This document shows, piece by piece, positions 12,840-24,137 of a DNA stretch of 64,000 bases (within the stretch, counting starts at the first letter, position 1; every line of letters starts with the position of its first letter). A model generated the notes under the pieces. That model saw only the letters and a program-made list of their open reading frames with translations. It was not told where the DNA came from and did not search any database. The translations under genes and the position numbers were made by a program. This DNA comes from Dillenia suffruticosa (taxonomy: Eukaryota; Streptophyta; Magnoliopsida; Dilleniales; Dilleniaceae): positions 17,840,501-17,904,500 of the forward strand of contig JAVTVX010000024.1 of NCBI GenBank assembly GCA_033439265.1. Direction: 5' to 3'.

Positions 12840-14178
12840 CTCCTCATAGCATCCTCAGGCTCCCAAGTCTGCTCCTTGACTTGGTCGTTCCTCCAAAGTA
12901 CTCTAACCAGGGGGACCTCTTTGCTTTGTAGCTTTCTAGTCCGTCTATCTAAGATAGCTATGGGCTAGACGGGGAAGCTCAACATATCACTCAACTCTAC
13001 TAGTGGAGGTTCCGGTACATATAAAGGATCGGGGAGGTACTTCCTCAACATCGAGACATGGAATACATCGCGAATCCATGCTAACTCAAGTGGCAAGTCC
13101 AATCTGTATGCCACTTTCCCAATCCTCTCAAGGACTTGGAAAGGTCTAATGTATCTGAGGTTAAACTTTCCTTGCTGTCTGAATCGTATCATCCCCTTCT
13201 AAAGGGATATTCTCAGAAACACCATGTCTCCCTCCCCGAACTCCAAAGGTCATCGTCGTCTGTCTGCATTGCTTTTTTGCCTATCCTGGATAGCTTTCAT
13301 CCAAGCACGGATGACCTTCATGTTCTCTTGGGTCTCCTCAATCAAATCTATACAACTGAGCTGTCTCTTCCCGATCTCGTCCCAACATAAGGGCATTCGG
13401 CACTTCCCCCCATGCAAGGTTTCGTATGGAGGCATCCCAATACTAGCCTAATAGCTATTGTTGTAGGTAAACTCAATCAATGGGAGGTGCTAGTCCCAAC
13501 TACCCATGAAGTCCATAACACAGGATCTAAACATGTCCTCTAGTGTCTGAATGGTCCTCTTAAACTGACCATTCGTTTGGGGTGAAAAGTGGTACTAAAA
13601 TTTAGTCGGGTACCCATAGCCTCTTGCAACTTTGGCCAAAATCGGGAAGTAAGACGCGGGTCTCTGTCCGATACAACGGATACCAGAACTCCATGCAGTC
13701 GAACTATTTAATTGATGTACAGGTGAGCCAAACCCTCTAGTAGATAGCTATTGCGGATGGAAAGGAAATATGCAGACTTGGTAAGTCTGTCTACGATTAC
13801 CCACATAACATCGTGTCGTGTTGAAGTTCGCAGAAGGCCCATTACAAAGTCCATGGTGATATGTTTCCACTTCTACTCAGGAATAGGAAGAGGCTGTAAT
13901 ATACCGACAGATTGTTGATACTCAGCCTTTACCTGCTGGCATACGAAACACCGAGTAACAAAACTGGCTATCTCACGCTTCATGGCCACCCACCAGTAAC
14001 TTTCTCGAATCATCCGATACATCTTTGTGCTACCAGGATACATAGCGTAGGCTGAAGAGTGGGCCTCCTCCAATATAGCATGTCTAAGGTCATCATCCTT
14101 GAAAATATAGATATGTGTCCTAAAAGCTACTAAACCATCATCTTGGATTTTGAAGTCTCCGCCTTCCCATCCCGGCAA
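12840..14178 (-). pseudogene. Gypsy integrase with chromodomain, decayed
   Basis: The minus-strand frame at 14178-13873 carries the HHCC zinc finger region (HAILEEAHSSAYAMYPGSTK ... CFVCQQVK). The catalytic core follows at about 13860-13500 with stops (VMWVIVDRLTKSAYF; the Glu region reads [13 protein letters not shown], where the family usually has E in QSER). Then come the C-terminal region (13435-13250), the GPY/F-like RYIRPFQVLERIG in 13192-12965, and a chromodomain at about 12960-12840 (VLWRNDQVKEQTWEPEDAM). A chromodomain guides integration toward particular chromatin. Stop codons, at least one frameshift and a changed residue at the catalytic Glu position make it non-functional. Confidence 0.87.
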
Positions 14179-14189
14179 CTAACCCCGTA

Positions 14190-15345
14190 TAGATAGTGTT
14201 GCCAAATCTTCAAGGCGAACATAATAGTAGCAAACTCTAAGTCATGAGTAGGATAATTCAGTCCATGCCACTTCAGCTGTCGAGAGGCGTAAGCAATGAC
14301 TCGACTCTTCTGTATTAGGAGATAACCTAATCCCTATCGGCTAGCATTGTAGTATACCTCGTACTCACCATCACTAGTAGGGAGAGTGAGGATGGGTGCT
14401 GATGTTAGTCATTGTTTGACTCTTAAAAATTCGCTTTACAGTGGTCATCCCAAACAAACTTGACTTCTTTCCGCGTCAAGTTGGAAAGCGGAGTAGCAAT
14501 CTTAGAGATTCCCTCTACAAACCTTCGATAATATCCTACCAATCCAAGGAAACTCCGCACCTCTGTAACGCTCCGTGGTTGCTCCCATTTCAGAATAGCT
14601 TCAACTTTCTTTGGGTCCACAAAGATCCCATCAGCAGAAACCACATGACCCATATAGTTCCTTCTCACGAAATATCTATAATATGGCCCGTAGGTATTGG
14701 GAATGCTCTTCATCACTCCTCAAGTACACAAGAATATCATCGATAAAGACGATAACAAATTTATCCAAAAAGGAGTGGAATACCCGGCTCATTACGTCCA
14801 TAAAAGTTGTTGGGGTATTCGTCAGCTCAAATAGCATCACTAAGAACTCAAAGTGACCGTACCAGGTTCTGAAGGCTATCTTGGGAATATCACCTTCCCC
14901 GATCCGTAGATGATGATATCCAGATCTCAAGTCAATTTTAGAGAAAACCTGGGCCCCCTTGTAACTGGTCAAACAAATCATCAATTCGAGGTAACAGGTA
15001 TTGATTTTTAATGGTCAGTCGATTCAACTGTCGATAATCGATGCATAGTCTGAGAATGCCATCCTTCTTTCTGACAAACAATACTTGAGCACCCCAAGGT
15101 GAAGTGCTTGGTCTGATGAAGCCCTTATCCAATAGTTCTTGCAACTAGACTTTTAGCTCTTTCAGCTCTGTTGGGCCCATTCTATATGGCGGAATGGAGA
15201 TAGGCGCAATGCCTGGTGCCAAATCAATGGCAAAATCACACTCCCAGACTAGAGATAATCTGGGTAACTCCTCAAGGAATATATCAGCAAACACCTGCAC
15301 CACTGGGATATCATTTATTCTTGGTCCCTCTACTGTGGTATCCAC
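14190..15345 (-). pseudogene. Gypsy reverse transcriptase and RNase H, decayed
   Basis: Minus-strand pieces in order are the approach to RT (15345-15145, PPYRMGPTELKELKV), the RT fingers (15144-14938, [16 protein letters not shown]), and the RT palm at 14984-14676 with [13 protein letters not shown], the catalytic double Asp in the FIDD variant. RT thumb/RNase H start follows at 14716-14423 ([14 protein letters not shown]), and after 14423 the RNase H region is full of stops. A frameshift separates 15144-14938 from 14984-14676, and another follows before 14716. It lies between protease and integrase in the normal gypsy order. Confidence 0.88.
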
Positions 15346-15458
15346 AACATACGCCAGATGCCCTTATTCATTAATCTACGGGCTTCTAAAGTTGATATCA
15401 CATAATTCGGGAGAACTTGTCTAATTCTGTGGAAAACTAATGTTGGACATCCCAATTT

Positions 15459-15788
15459 CTAAAATTCGATTGTCTTAGCAAAACAGTCCACTGAAGCTCT
15501 ATGCCGGTGTAGCCAATCCATACCTAGGATGGAATGGAAGTCCCGTATGTCTAGTGGAATCAGATTTGCTTTTAATACTATGTTCTCTACCTCAACTCCA
15601 TAGTCTCGGTACACCTCTTTCCTAACAATCTGCTCCCCCAAGGGAGTAATGACTAATAGGGTTTTATCCAGTGGTACTAAAACCTTGTCAACGTAATGAA
15701 CGAAGTCTATGCTCGCAAAAGAACTATTCACCCTAGTGTTAACCAACACACGAGCGTTTCTTTCAAAGATAATCATAGTGCCTATCAC
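15459..15788 (-). pseudogene. Gypsy aspartic protease with lost active site
   Basis: The frame matches chromovirus retropepsins over its length (VITPLGEQ, LIPLDIRDFHSILGMDWL). The catalytic D-[ST]-G triplet position reads VLVNTRVNSSF instead of the family pattern V-L-x-D-S-G-A-T-H-S-F, so the catalytic Asp has become Asn. It is shifted one frame from gag. Confidence 0.8.
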
Positions 15789-15989
15789 CCGAATTTATAA
15801 AGTCCATTAGTCCAATATTATCAAAATAATTGAAAATTACTTAAGGATAAAAGCTCAAAATGGATATATATATCATCTTTCAAAATTCACCAAAATACAT
15901 CATAGTCTACAGTTCTTGTACATCATCAGGATGAGGAGTAGGGGTAGTACTTGTTACTATGTCTGGACTGGCCTATGCCTCCTCTTCGG

Positions 15990-17136
15990 TTATAGCATAT
16001 AGTCTAGCCTGCGTCCTGGGTTGCTAATGAGGAGGTGGAGCAGGCATGTTACTCCCAGTGAAAGACTGCCCTACGGTACTATGAAGAGGTGCCGTAAAAG
16101 GTGCTGAGCTACCCTTGGGACCATAAGGAAAACTCTGATCTGGGGCATGACTGTACCCCTCAGCTCGCAGATTGGGACAACGGTCTCTGAAGTGTCCCTC
16201 CTTTCCACACTGATAACATCTACTAGAGAATTGGCATGGGTCTAGATGTGCCCTTTTACAATTTGGACAGGACCTTCTCTGCGCTCCTCCAAACCAAAGT
16301 ATAGTGCCTAAGCTACCTCCTGGTATACTCATCGAGGCTTATGATTGCCCATATTACCCATGAGGTATAGTCCCAGGCCCTTGTCTAGGGTTGTCACTAT
16401 ATGAATCCTAGCCTTTGCTCCTCTTGGAGCTCTGTCCCTGCCCAAATCCAGGCCTCTTCCTTTGGTCTTGCTTCTCGTGGAGTCTGTTCCGCTCTTTGAT
16501 GTTCTGCTCTACCCTCAGTGCCCATTGCAGAACTTTAGCATATGTATCCTCCTTGAAGACTGTCATCCGGTCTCTGATGGCGAGATTTAGTACATGTTCA
16601 AACTTGAATCTCCTGATCTCCTCACTAGCCACTAACTCTGGGAAAAATGCTACCAGTTTGCAGAATTCAGTCTCATACTCCGACACAGACTTCTACCCCT
16701 GCTTCAACTCCAGGAACTCTTACTGCTTCATGTTACGGTCGAACATCATGTAATACTGGGAATCAAACTCCCTCAGAAAGTTATCCCAAATTACCAGCTC
16801 ATCTGCTCTATCCTTGATGCCGTCCCACCAGTCACGAGCGTTATCCTCTAGTAGTTTGACTACTATCAGCAGCTTATGTCTATCCTCAACTCCTATGTCC
16901 TCTACAGCCTCTTTGATCCATTTGAGACACTTCCTGGCCACAACAGGGTCGTAGGTCCCAGAGAAGGACTCATACCCTAAACTCCTGGCTTCTCTCAACA
17001 AGGTAAAGACCTCTGTCATCTGTCGAGTAGTCGGCATAGTCATCAACGTAGGAGATGGTGCTGGTGCCGCTGCGGGTATAGGCGAAGTCTCAACTGCCAG
17101 TTCAGGTGGTGCTCTCATCTGGTTTCGGTGGGCCAT
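15990..17136 (-). pseudogene. Gypsy gag, decayed
   Basis: It starts with ATG at 17136 (MAHRNQMRAPPELAVE). The capsid-like retrotrans_gag region follows at 17000-16560 (KLLEDNARDWWDGIKD, FDSQYY). A CCHC zinc knuckle, CYQCGKEGHFRDRC, lies at about 16228-16187. Two in-frame stops interrupt it near 16720 and 16690, with more after the knuckle. Otherwise the three main open stretches (17136-16720, 16686-16408, 16332-16024) share one frame. The 300 bases upstream, up to the primer site, are leader sequence. Confidence 0.87.
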
Positions 17137-17449
17137 CTACCACTTCATCATCTTCTGGAGTGTAGGGGTGTGGTAGGAGGTACTTCTCCAGCATGAGGGG
17201 CCTGAGGTGCTTGAGGCATTGACGCGGCCTCGAGCGAGACCTTAGTGGGATGCCTCAATCGTTCTCGAGGGCACATAGTTCTACATAAAGGACCACGGTT
17301 AGTATTTAAGAGTAGAAAAGCAAGGGGTTAGATGCTAACCTAACCCCCTAATAAGGTTGATATTATAGGACCATAGAAGGCAAATTATAAACTCTTTGAA
17401 AAACATTTACAAATACTGGAAGCAAAATAGAGTAGATATAGAACTTAGC

Positions 17450-17461
17450 GCTCTGATACCA
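17450..17461 (-). other. Gypsy primer-binding site (initiator Met tRNA)
   Basis: The minus strand reads TGGTATCAGAGC, complementary to the 3' end of plant initiator methionine tRNA. It lies a few bases inside the 5' LTR edge at 17470. Confidence 0.9.
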
Positions 17462-17469
17462 CCTAAATT

Positions 17470-20400
17470 TGTCACGCCCCGACCCGTAGGTCAAACATGC
17501 AAACAGACCGCCACGACTTCTCGAGGCATGGGTATACCCTACTCGCACTTCGAGGCGACGCAAGGCTAAGTACTTAACCAATATTAAGACCTACTTGATA
17601 GGCTATGTCATTCATATAGTGGAAGATTTGAAGAAGAAAATTTTTAGAAACTTTCTTTAAAATATTTGCCTTCAATTTACATATAATATTTATATGCACG
17701 GTCCAATCATAAACAAAGATGGGCATGAATACTTACCTAGTAGCGTCTTTCAATAAAACTCGTAGATTAGTACCCAAAATAAATCAAGTGCAGTATAAAC
17801 TAAAAATTTTAAATATGAAGGGGGTGAATAAAATCCACATACTCAGTAAATGAGGTGCATGAACTATATAATGACAATAAATGAATTTGTGAGAGTGGCA
17901 AGTCAAATAGTCATTTTCAAATTTATATTCAATTGCAACATATCGTATCATTCAAAATAATATGTGTCATTATCATAATCATACATCATGGGGTGTCAAT
18001 CGGTAATAAAACACATTCAACTCATAGTTTGGCCTAATTATGGTAAAATCCACTAAGGGGTCACCACAATATCATAAAAATAAACATATATACTTTTCTT
18101 TTAACCCCCTTCCCCTTGTGTTGACACAGTCCTCACGGGTGCTCGTCTATTGGATCCGTTAGTCAGAGTCAGGTGGCTCAAACCTCTACTCTTGTGTTAC
18201 CACACCACATCACCCCGTCGAGTAAATGCTCAATACCATGGTAAGGAGTGCACTATATCCACTATGCACCATCCCATAATCATATACATGTGTCACATGT
18301 CATCATTCATAAATCTTTACTTGTAAAAGAAAAACATGACACTATCAATCATCATAATATCGAGATACAAATTTTCATAGAATATCATCATTTCAAGACA
18401 TGTCACAAATACTAAAACATTTTTAATCACATTTCAAAATTTATTTACAAAATCATGATCAAACTAATTTTCATTTAAAGTTAGAAATAGTTTGTCCTAC
18501 TCACTTCGACTAAGAAGGGTATGTCACTCACCCTAACAATTCTCGTTTCTCGAATGAGTTACCCCTCATGCAGAAACGTAACCCTATACATAAGTTAAAC
18601 AATATGTATCATTCATCAATTCAATTATTTCAATAATATTATATTGTCGGATTACAATATGCATATGGAAATGTTTTCTTTCATAAGGTTAAATTTCAAA
18701 TTCCATACTTAGATAAAAATTCCTACGAAACCTATCATACGCAGGTTTAGTAAAATCATTATATCTTCTAAAATTTTGATCGAATTCAAGTGATTCAAAT
18801 TTTCTCTTAAAGCGAAGACATATATCTCCAATGTTTATATTCAGACAAACTTCAAATTTTGATCACACAAATTTAGAAAATTTTATAACTTTTCAGTCTA
18901 AGTTCCAAAAATCAAATCTATACAGTTTTGGGAGACTTTCCATATCTCCCTATGTACTTTCCAATTTAGGTGATTCGTATCTCAAATTGAAGATACGACA
19001 TTGATCTAAAACTTTCTAGTTTATACCATCATCAGATTTTAAATGTATAATTTTATAAAATTCCATTTTCATCTCAATTTCAGTTTTAAAACTACTTCTG
19101 CATAGTTTTAGTAAAGACATAATAACTTTTTGCATACAACTCCAATTCAATTGATCTTTATCTCCCATTAAAGATAAGACAAAGAACTAAAACTTTTATG
19201 TTTAAAGCTTCTCCAAATTCCATACAGATGATATCTCAAAAATTTACACAATGTACTAGTCGTACACAGAATATGAAAAAAAGTTGGTGAAACATGCTAA
19301 AATTCCAAAAATCACCAAAAATCGATTTCTTAATGAAATATTTCACATAATATACCATTTTAAAGCTTAGGAGATCTAGTTTATAGAGTAATAAATGACT
19401 TATATTTTTAATTTCTACAAAATGAGATATTATAAGAATACTATATAACACTCAATCTAGAAATCAATATTTAGAATGCTAGTATGGATACCATTGTAAT
19501 TACTCATCAAACAATCAAATCTTTATACAAGTTAAGACATGTTATCTCTTTTGTAAGATCTCTTGTTAACGATAAACACCAGCACTCCCTTTGAATCCTT
19601 AAAATTTTTTTTATCACTTTAGCAAAATCAAATCACCTTAAACATAAATTTCTATACAACGCTTCTATACTTTCAATTCAAATTCAAAAATTCCTAAAAA
19701 TGTTTTTACCTCTTTGGCTCTATGGTTGAACTAAAAATAGATATGGAGTCTACATATTTCGTGCAAGGAGGTTTGAATGAAAAAAATGAGTCAATTCTTT
19801 TCCTAAGCAAGTTCTTTTATAAATCTGGCAAAATATTCTTGACAATTGGATTATTCCATGTATCATCTCAACCTTCCACTTGTCCTAACACTTAAACCAT
19901 ACAATTGTTGATTCAAGCAAGCCCCATGACTACATTAGTTGTCTTGTTGGATGTCCATGTCAAGGGAAGAAGTGTCACAAGTTAGCACAATCTATGCTTA
20001 TTAAATTTCAAGCATAAATTTTCATCCAATAAGATTTCTTGAATGTAGAACAATCTGATGTAGCCACTAACCAATCTTGCTGTCCTCTTTACCAATCATT
20101 TGGCTCCAATTGTCCACCTTTGAGTGGTTTGCAACTTAGTCCCTCAATTTTTCTTAATTGTATTTAGACCCCTAACTTTTAGCAATTTACATTTTTGGTC
20201 CCTATGAAATTTTGTTCGAAATTTCTTTAAAATATGAAATTTCATTTAAATATCTTTATTTAAGTGTGTAGGCCTTTTCTTAGTCATTTTGACTTCTTTA
20301 GGCCTTACCAGCGCTTGTCGAGAAGGTTTTCGGCTCATTGATAAAATTTTCGGTTTTAGCGATTTTGAGTTGAAAGCTCAAAATAAATAAATAAATAATT

Positions 20401-20494
20401 AAAATTTCATTTTTGATATCCCAAAAGGATGTTAATACATATAGAACCGTGAGAAGTGGTACATGATACATAGTCACCGAAAATCGGTGTTACA
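17470..20494 (-). repeat. Gypsy 5' LTR
   Basis: It starts TGTCACGCCCC and ends GGTGTTACA, followed by the target duplication TAACC. It is the longer LTR copy (3025 bases) and keeps the 20340-20475 segment lost from the other LTR, including a short AAATAAATAAATAAAT run. Confidence 0.9.
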
Positions 20495-20499
20495 TAACC

Positions 20500-21596
20500 A
20501 TTGTGTTTATGCATTTTTCGAAATTTAGTTTCTGACAATTTTCGGGTCGACAAGTTTAAGGAGCACATCGACCTGGATTCAAATTTTTTTTGTTGTAAAT
20601 TCATTGGTTAAGTCGATATATTGATATATTAAGTTAACCAGATTGATTTGTGATAAATTTATGCTGACATATCGATCAATTTTATATTTCTAATCAAATT
20701 TAATAGTATTATGTTTATCTTCTTAAGTTTTTCTGTTTAAGGTGTGTTGACATATTTAAAATTTTAAGCCAACGTGGTTCTATTCCAAAATCAATTGATA
20801 GACATGAAAAGTTAATATTGGTCGACATACTTTAGTATGTCGACATAATTCCAATAAAGCATTGACAACTCTATGTTAAAAACCAAAAAGCTTTGTCAAC
20901 ATATTAAGGTTTTTAGATCGACATGATCCTATTTTTGAGATAAATTGATAGATAAGACATTTGTATCGGTCGACATATGAAGGTGGGTGACATATTTTCG
21001 TTATGTGACTTTTAAGGAAAAGTAGAATAGGTCCACAAGTTACTGAGAATGTCGACCTTCTTTATGTTTTTGTTAAGGTTCTTTGTCGACATGTAGATTA
21101 ATATGTTTACCGAGTACTTAAATTGGTAGATCTGTGAACTTAAATTGGTCTATATGATATCAACAGGTTGACATACAAAGGTGGTCTTGTCAACATAGAA
21201 ACAGGTTGACTGATTTAATTGATCTGGTGGACCAATTTTGTTGTCATGTCGACAAGCTCTTATTTAGGCCAACAAGAAAAGAAAAAGGCTTCCTCAGGTC
21301 GACATATTTTGAGAGTGTCGACAAAATCTTACTTGGACAAATATTATTATTTTGATTCAATCAGGTCAATAAGTATTATTAACATGTCACATGTTGATGG
21401 TAAAGTTTAATTAGTCGACACAATTCTTAAAATTTGTTAACCTAGATAAGCAGGTCGACATAGATTCATAGTAAGTCAACAAGGCTTGCAGGTGTGTGAT
21501 TTTTCAAACCTATTTTCTAATAATCTTTACTCAACTAAGATAAATTTTTCACCATTAAATTCTTTTATCATCATCAAAAAACTAGAATTTTCAACA
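20500..21596 (-). repeat. SIRE-type 3' LTR, proximal part (U3 side)
   Basis: It resumes exactly after the gypsy target duplication (ATTGTG...) and aligns with 29311-30421. It ends ...TTTTCAACA next to the polypurine tract. It contains a dense series of GTCGACA-type motifs described separately. Confidence 0.85.
20540..21480. repeat. GTCGAC motif array in LTR U3 (left copy)
   Basis: The palindrome GTCGAC and one-base CpG-decay variants (GTCAAC, GTTGAC) recur at irregular spacing of tens of bases, often as GGTCGACATA. On the element's strand this is the U3 region, where enhancer-type repeats are common in LTRs. Confidence 0.65.
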
Positions 21597-21610
21597 ATCT
21601 CCCAATTTTT
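21597..21610 (-). other. SIRE-type polypurine tract
   Basis: The minus strand reads AAAAATTGGGAGAT directly before the LTR start TGTTGAAAATTC. This is the expected plus-strand primer position and a close match to SIRE-lineage tracts. Confidence 0.8.
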
Positions 21611-22784
21611 TACGATAACAAAACCTCTACATACTTATTTAGGATTTATGAGCATACTTTGACTTGTTTGATTTCTAATTCGCAGAACTTTAACTAGTTT
21701 CAGCATAAGGCATCTAATTCTGACATAGACTTAATTGGTTTCCTTTGCCTTTATCTGTCTTTTGTCTAATTTCCTTTGCCTTATTTTATCATTTGGACTT
21801 AACTAGTGTCACCAGCAAATGATTACCTACTTTTGCCTTCTACTGTTGTCTCTTGCATTGCTTCTTGCCTCTTATAACTTCTCCTCCATTTTGTCATCAA
21901 TACAAAACAATGGCAAGTGTAATGATCATTAGTCTACCACAATGTCATCACTCTCTAAAACAACCATTAGGTGTCAGAAGAACTCCCCCTTACACAGTCA
22001 ACATCATTTCTCCAAAATACAAGTATCAGAAATACTCCCCCTCAATCAGTTATCTAGTGTGTCAGAGAATAACTACCCAATTACTCCACCAGTGCAGCAC
22101 AAATAAACCAATCCTTGCAATACATGATCAATCCTAGTTATAATGCAAGCAACCCAACAGCTACAATGGATTTAAGTCCCATCACGTCTATACCCAACAA
22201 CATGTCTGAACCTAGCAAGTATAAAGTGAACTTTTGAGGATCTAAGCCTATTAATCCTGATCTATAATAATCCCATGTGAATATTAGAAAAATAGCAAAC
22301 AAGATAACAACTAATGCAGCACAGTGACTAAATAGTTGCGACCAACATGAATCAGGACAACAACTTTAGTAATCAAATTAACAATCCCAAAGCAATAAAA
22401 TGAAACATAGGCCAGAGCATTCAGAACAGATAGGGTAGTGCATGAAGATTCAAACTTGAAGCACTCAATTATGAGGTGCTATAATCAAGTTATCATGTGT
22501 AAAGCCTAATATTTTATTCAAAGTTTAACATGAAGTACTCAATTATATAAGCATAAAGTTCTATAATAAAATGTCTATTATTTACAAAAAAAAAACATGG
22601 AGTCTAGGCATACTTGACACATTACAATTTACAAATTATCATACTCCTATGCATACGAGAAAAGTTTAACAAACAAAAAATATTACTAAATATAAGCAAA
22701 CTGGGATATAAGGTATATCATAAAAGAGTAGCATAACCAAGTGACACACAAATAACACACAACCAAACTAAAATAATAGTGTCT
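21611..22784. other. Non-coding 3' region of the SIRE-type element
   Basis: No convincing coding sequence was found on either strand. Small open frames (for example 21853-22137 plus) lack recognisable motifs. The stretch lies between the extra 3' domain and the polypurine tract. Confidence 0.5.
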
Positions 22785-23448
22785 TTATTCACCTTCCTCA
22801 AAACATATCCATTTTGCTCTAAGCATTGAAGAGGTCGTAATCTCATTGTTTTCATTTAGTTCTATCATAGTGTCTTTATCCAATACCACATGATAAAATG
22901 ATAGAATATCAATGATCGTACTTGCATAAGGTAGGAGTGAATTTTTTGATCTATCCACAGTAATCATGAAATGTGGAACGAAGAAATGCAGTCCAAGAGT
23001 TTTTTCCGCTCATAATGCATGTCATCAACCAGAAATCTTCCCTAGAAATGTTTATACAATTCCCATCTCTAGGTCTGAGCATGTGAGCGACAATTAGATG
23101 CAAGATTCTCTCATGAAACCCTAAGTCCATAGCATTCATGTTTGCCACACTCATGTTATCATCATTGAATACTTTCCTACAATTCTCCAGATAGTTTGTT
23201 GCCATGTATGGTTTACATTTATCATAACCTACCTAATTTAAGTTAATCTGTTCACAAATGAATCTAGGAATCACTTCAATGACTTTTCTATTCATATAAG
23301 TTCTAAATGCATATGATGCAGAGTGATTATCTAGAATAATGCATGTCTCATTCTCAACTCCGTCAGTGATCACTTCATGGTTATTATAGAATAACTTGAT
23401 GGCTCTCTCATGAATATACTTGTTAGGAAACATTAGCCAACTTGGTCA
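22785..23448 (-). pseudogene. Transposase_32-like / envelope-position domain behind copia pol, decayed
   Basis: Directly behind RNase H, and in the same frame after one TGA (23448-23446), the minus strand encodes a domain homologous to the ORF at 61350-62913. Matching pairs are ERAIKLFYNN / ENAVRIFYNN, KVFNDDNMS / KIVFNDDNLE, LGFHERILHLIVAHMLRP / LNFQERILLFLIIHAIKP, ISREDFWLM / ITRDDFWLM and AKWICFEEG / VYWVCEDG. The layout resembles the plant family Pfam calls Transposase_32 (putative plant transposon protein), an attribution from memory. An internal TAG at about 23233 replaces the Trp codon of the other copy, and a frameshift separates 22951-23205 from 22785-22967. The coiled-coil half of the other copy is absent. 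In SIRE1 of soybean the envelope-like gene occupies this place and follows a suppressible stop. Whether this domain is that gene's equivalent is inference. Confidence 0.72.
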
Positions 23449-24137
23449 TACCTTACTTAGATGTTCTTCGTATTTCTCACTTTCTATCATTCTTAGTTCT
23501 CTCTTCAGCTCATAAAATCTATTCTTATCTATTGGCTTGGAGAAAATATAGACAATTTGCTTTTGAGTTTTTATATATTCAAGAATTATTTCATTTTTCA
23601 ATACATGATTTATGATGAAGTGATGTCTCACTTCATTGTGTCTGGTTCGAGAATGATGCATTGGATTTTTAGTTAGATTTATAACACTTGTGTTGACACA
23701 TTTTATAATAACACAATTAAAATTTATACTAAAATCCTTCATTTGATATTTAGTCCATAAGATTTGTGCAACATATTGTCTAACATAGACATAGTTTCCA
23801 TTGTCGACAATACTACACTATTTTTTTTAACACCATGATACCAACATACTTCCAAAAAATTGACAAGTGACACTGGTATTTTCTTATCCAATTTGCATCC
23901 TATAAAATCAATATCAGAGAACCTATGCAACTGAAAATTTGAGTTCTTGTCATAGCAAAGGCCTAGGTTGGTGCTATCCTTAAAATATATAAAAATTATT
24001 TTAACTACTACTAGATAAGATTCTTTTGGATTTGATTGAAATGTTGCACAGAGACATACACTATATTGTATATCAAGTCTTGAGGCAGTAAGATATAAAT
24101 GAGATCCAATCATAGTTCTATATAATTTTTGACACAC
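23446..24137 (-). pseudogene. SIRE-type copia RNase H and pol end
   Basis: Two overlapping minus-strand frames match copia RNase H. 24137-23739 has SRLDIQYSVCLCATFQSNPKESY and the LHRFSDIDFIGCKLDKK segment (a DAD-like Asp region). 23742-23446 has FIINHVLKNEIILEYIKTQK and the pol end FSKPIDKNRFYELKRELRM. One frameshift joins them. The frame of the last piece runs on through about 14 further residues into the extra domain before a TGA. Confidence 0.82.

Larger units (their letters stand above)
9908..20494 (-). mobile_element. Ty3/gypsy chromovirus-type retrotransposon (Tekay/Del-like), complete but decayed
   Basis: LTRs at 9908-12763 and 17470-20494 both start TGTCACGCCCCGACCCG and end in CA. 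A perfect 5-bp target duplication, TAACC, lies at 9903-9907 and 20495-20499. The primer site (TGGTATCAGAGC on minus) abuts the 5' LTR. Minus-strand order is gag with zinc knuckle, protease, RT, RNase H, integrase and a C-terminal chromodomain, which defines a chromovirus. Many in-frame stops and several frameshifts are present, and the LTRs differ at roughly one base in ten over the first 200 bases by eye. It is therefore an old, inactive copy. It sits inside the SIRE-type LTR and is younger than that element. Confidence 0.93.

Noticed and set aside
13136-14856. Plus-strand ORFs of 75-101 codons over the gypsy integrase/RT
   Set aside because: They are antisense shadows of the minus-strand pol, which shows the family motifs.
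20540-21480. GTCGAC arrays as a CRISPR-like repeat array
   Set aside because: Repeats are short with irregular spacing and lie within an LTR. No constant repeat-spacer pattern is present and the genome is a plant.
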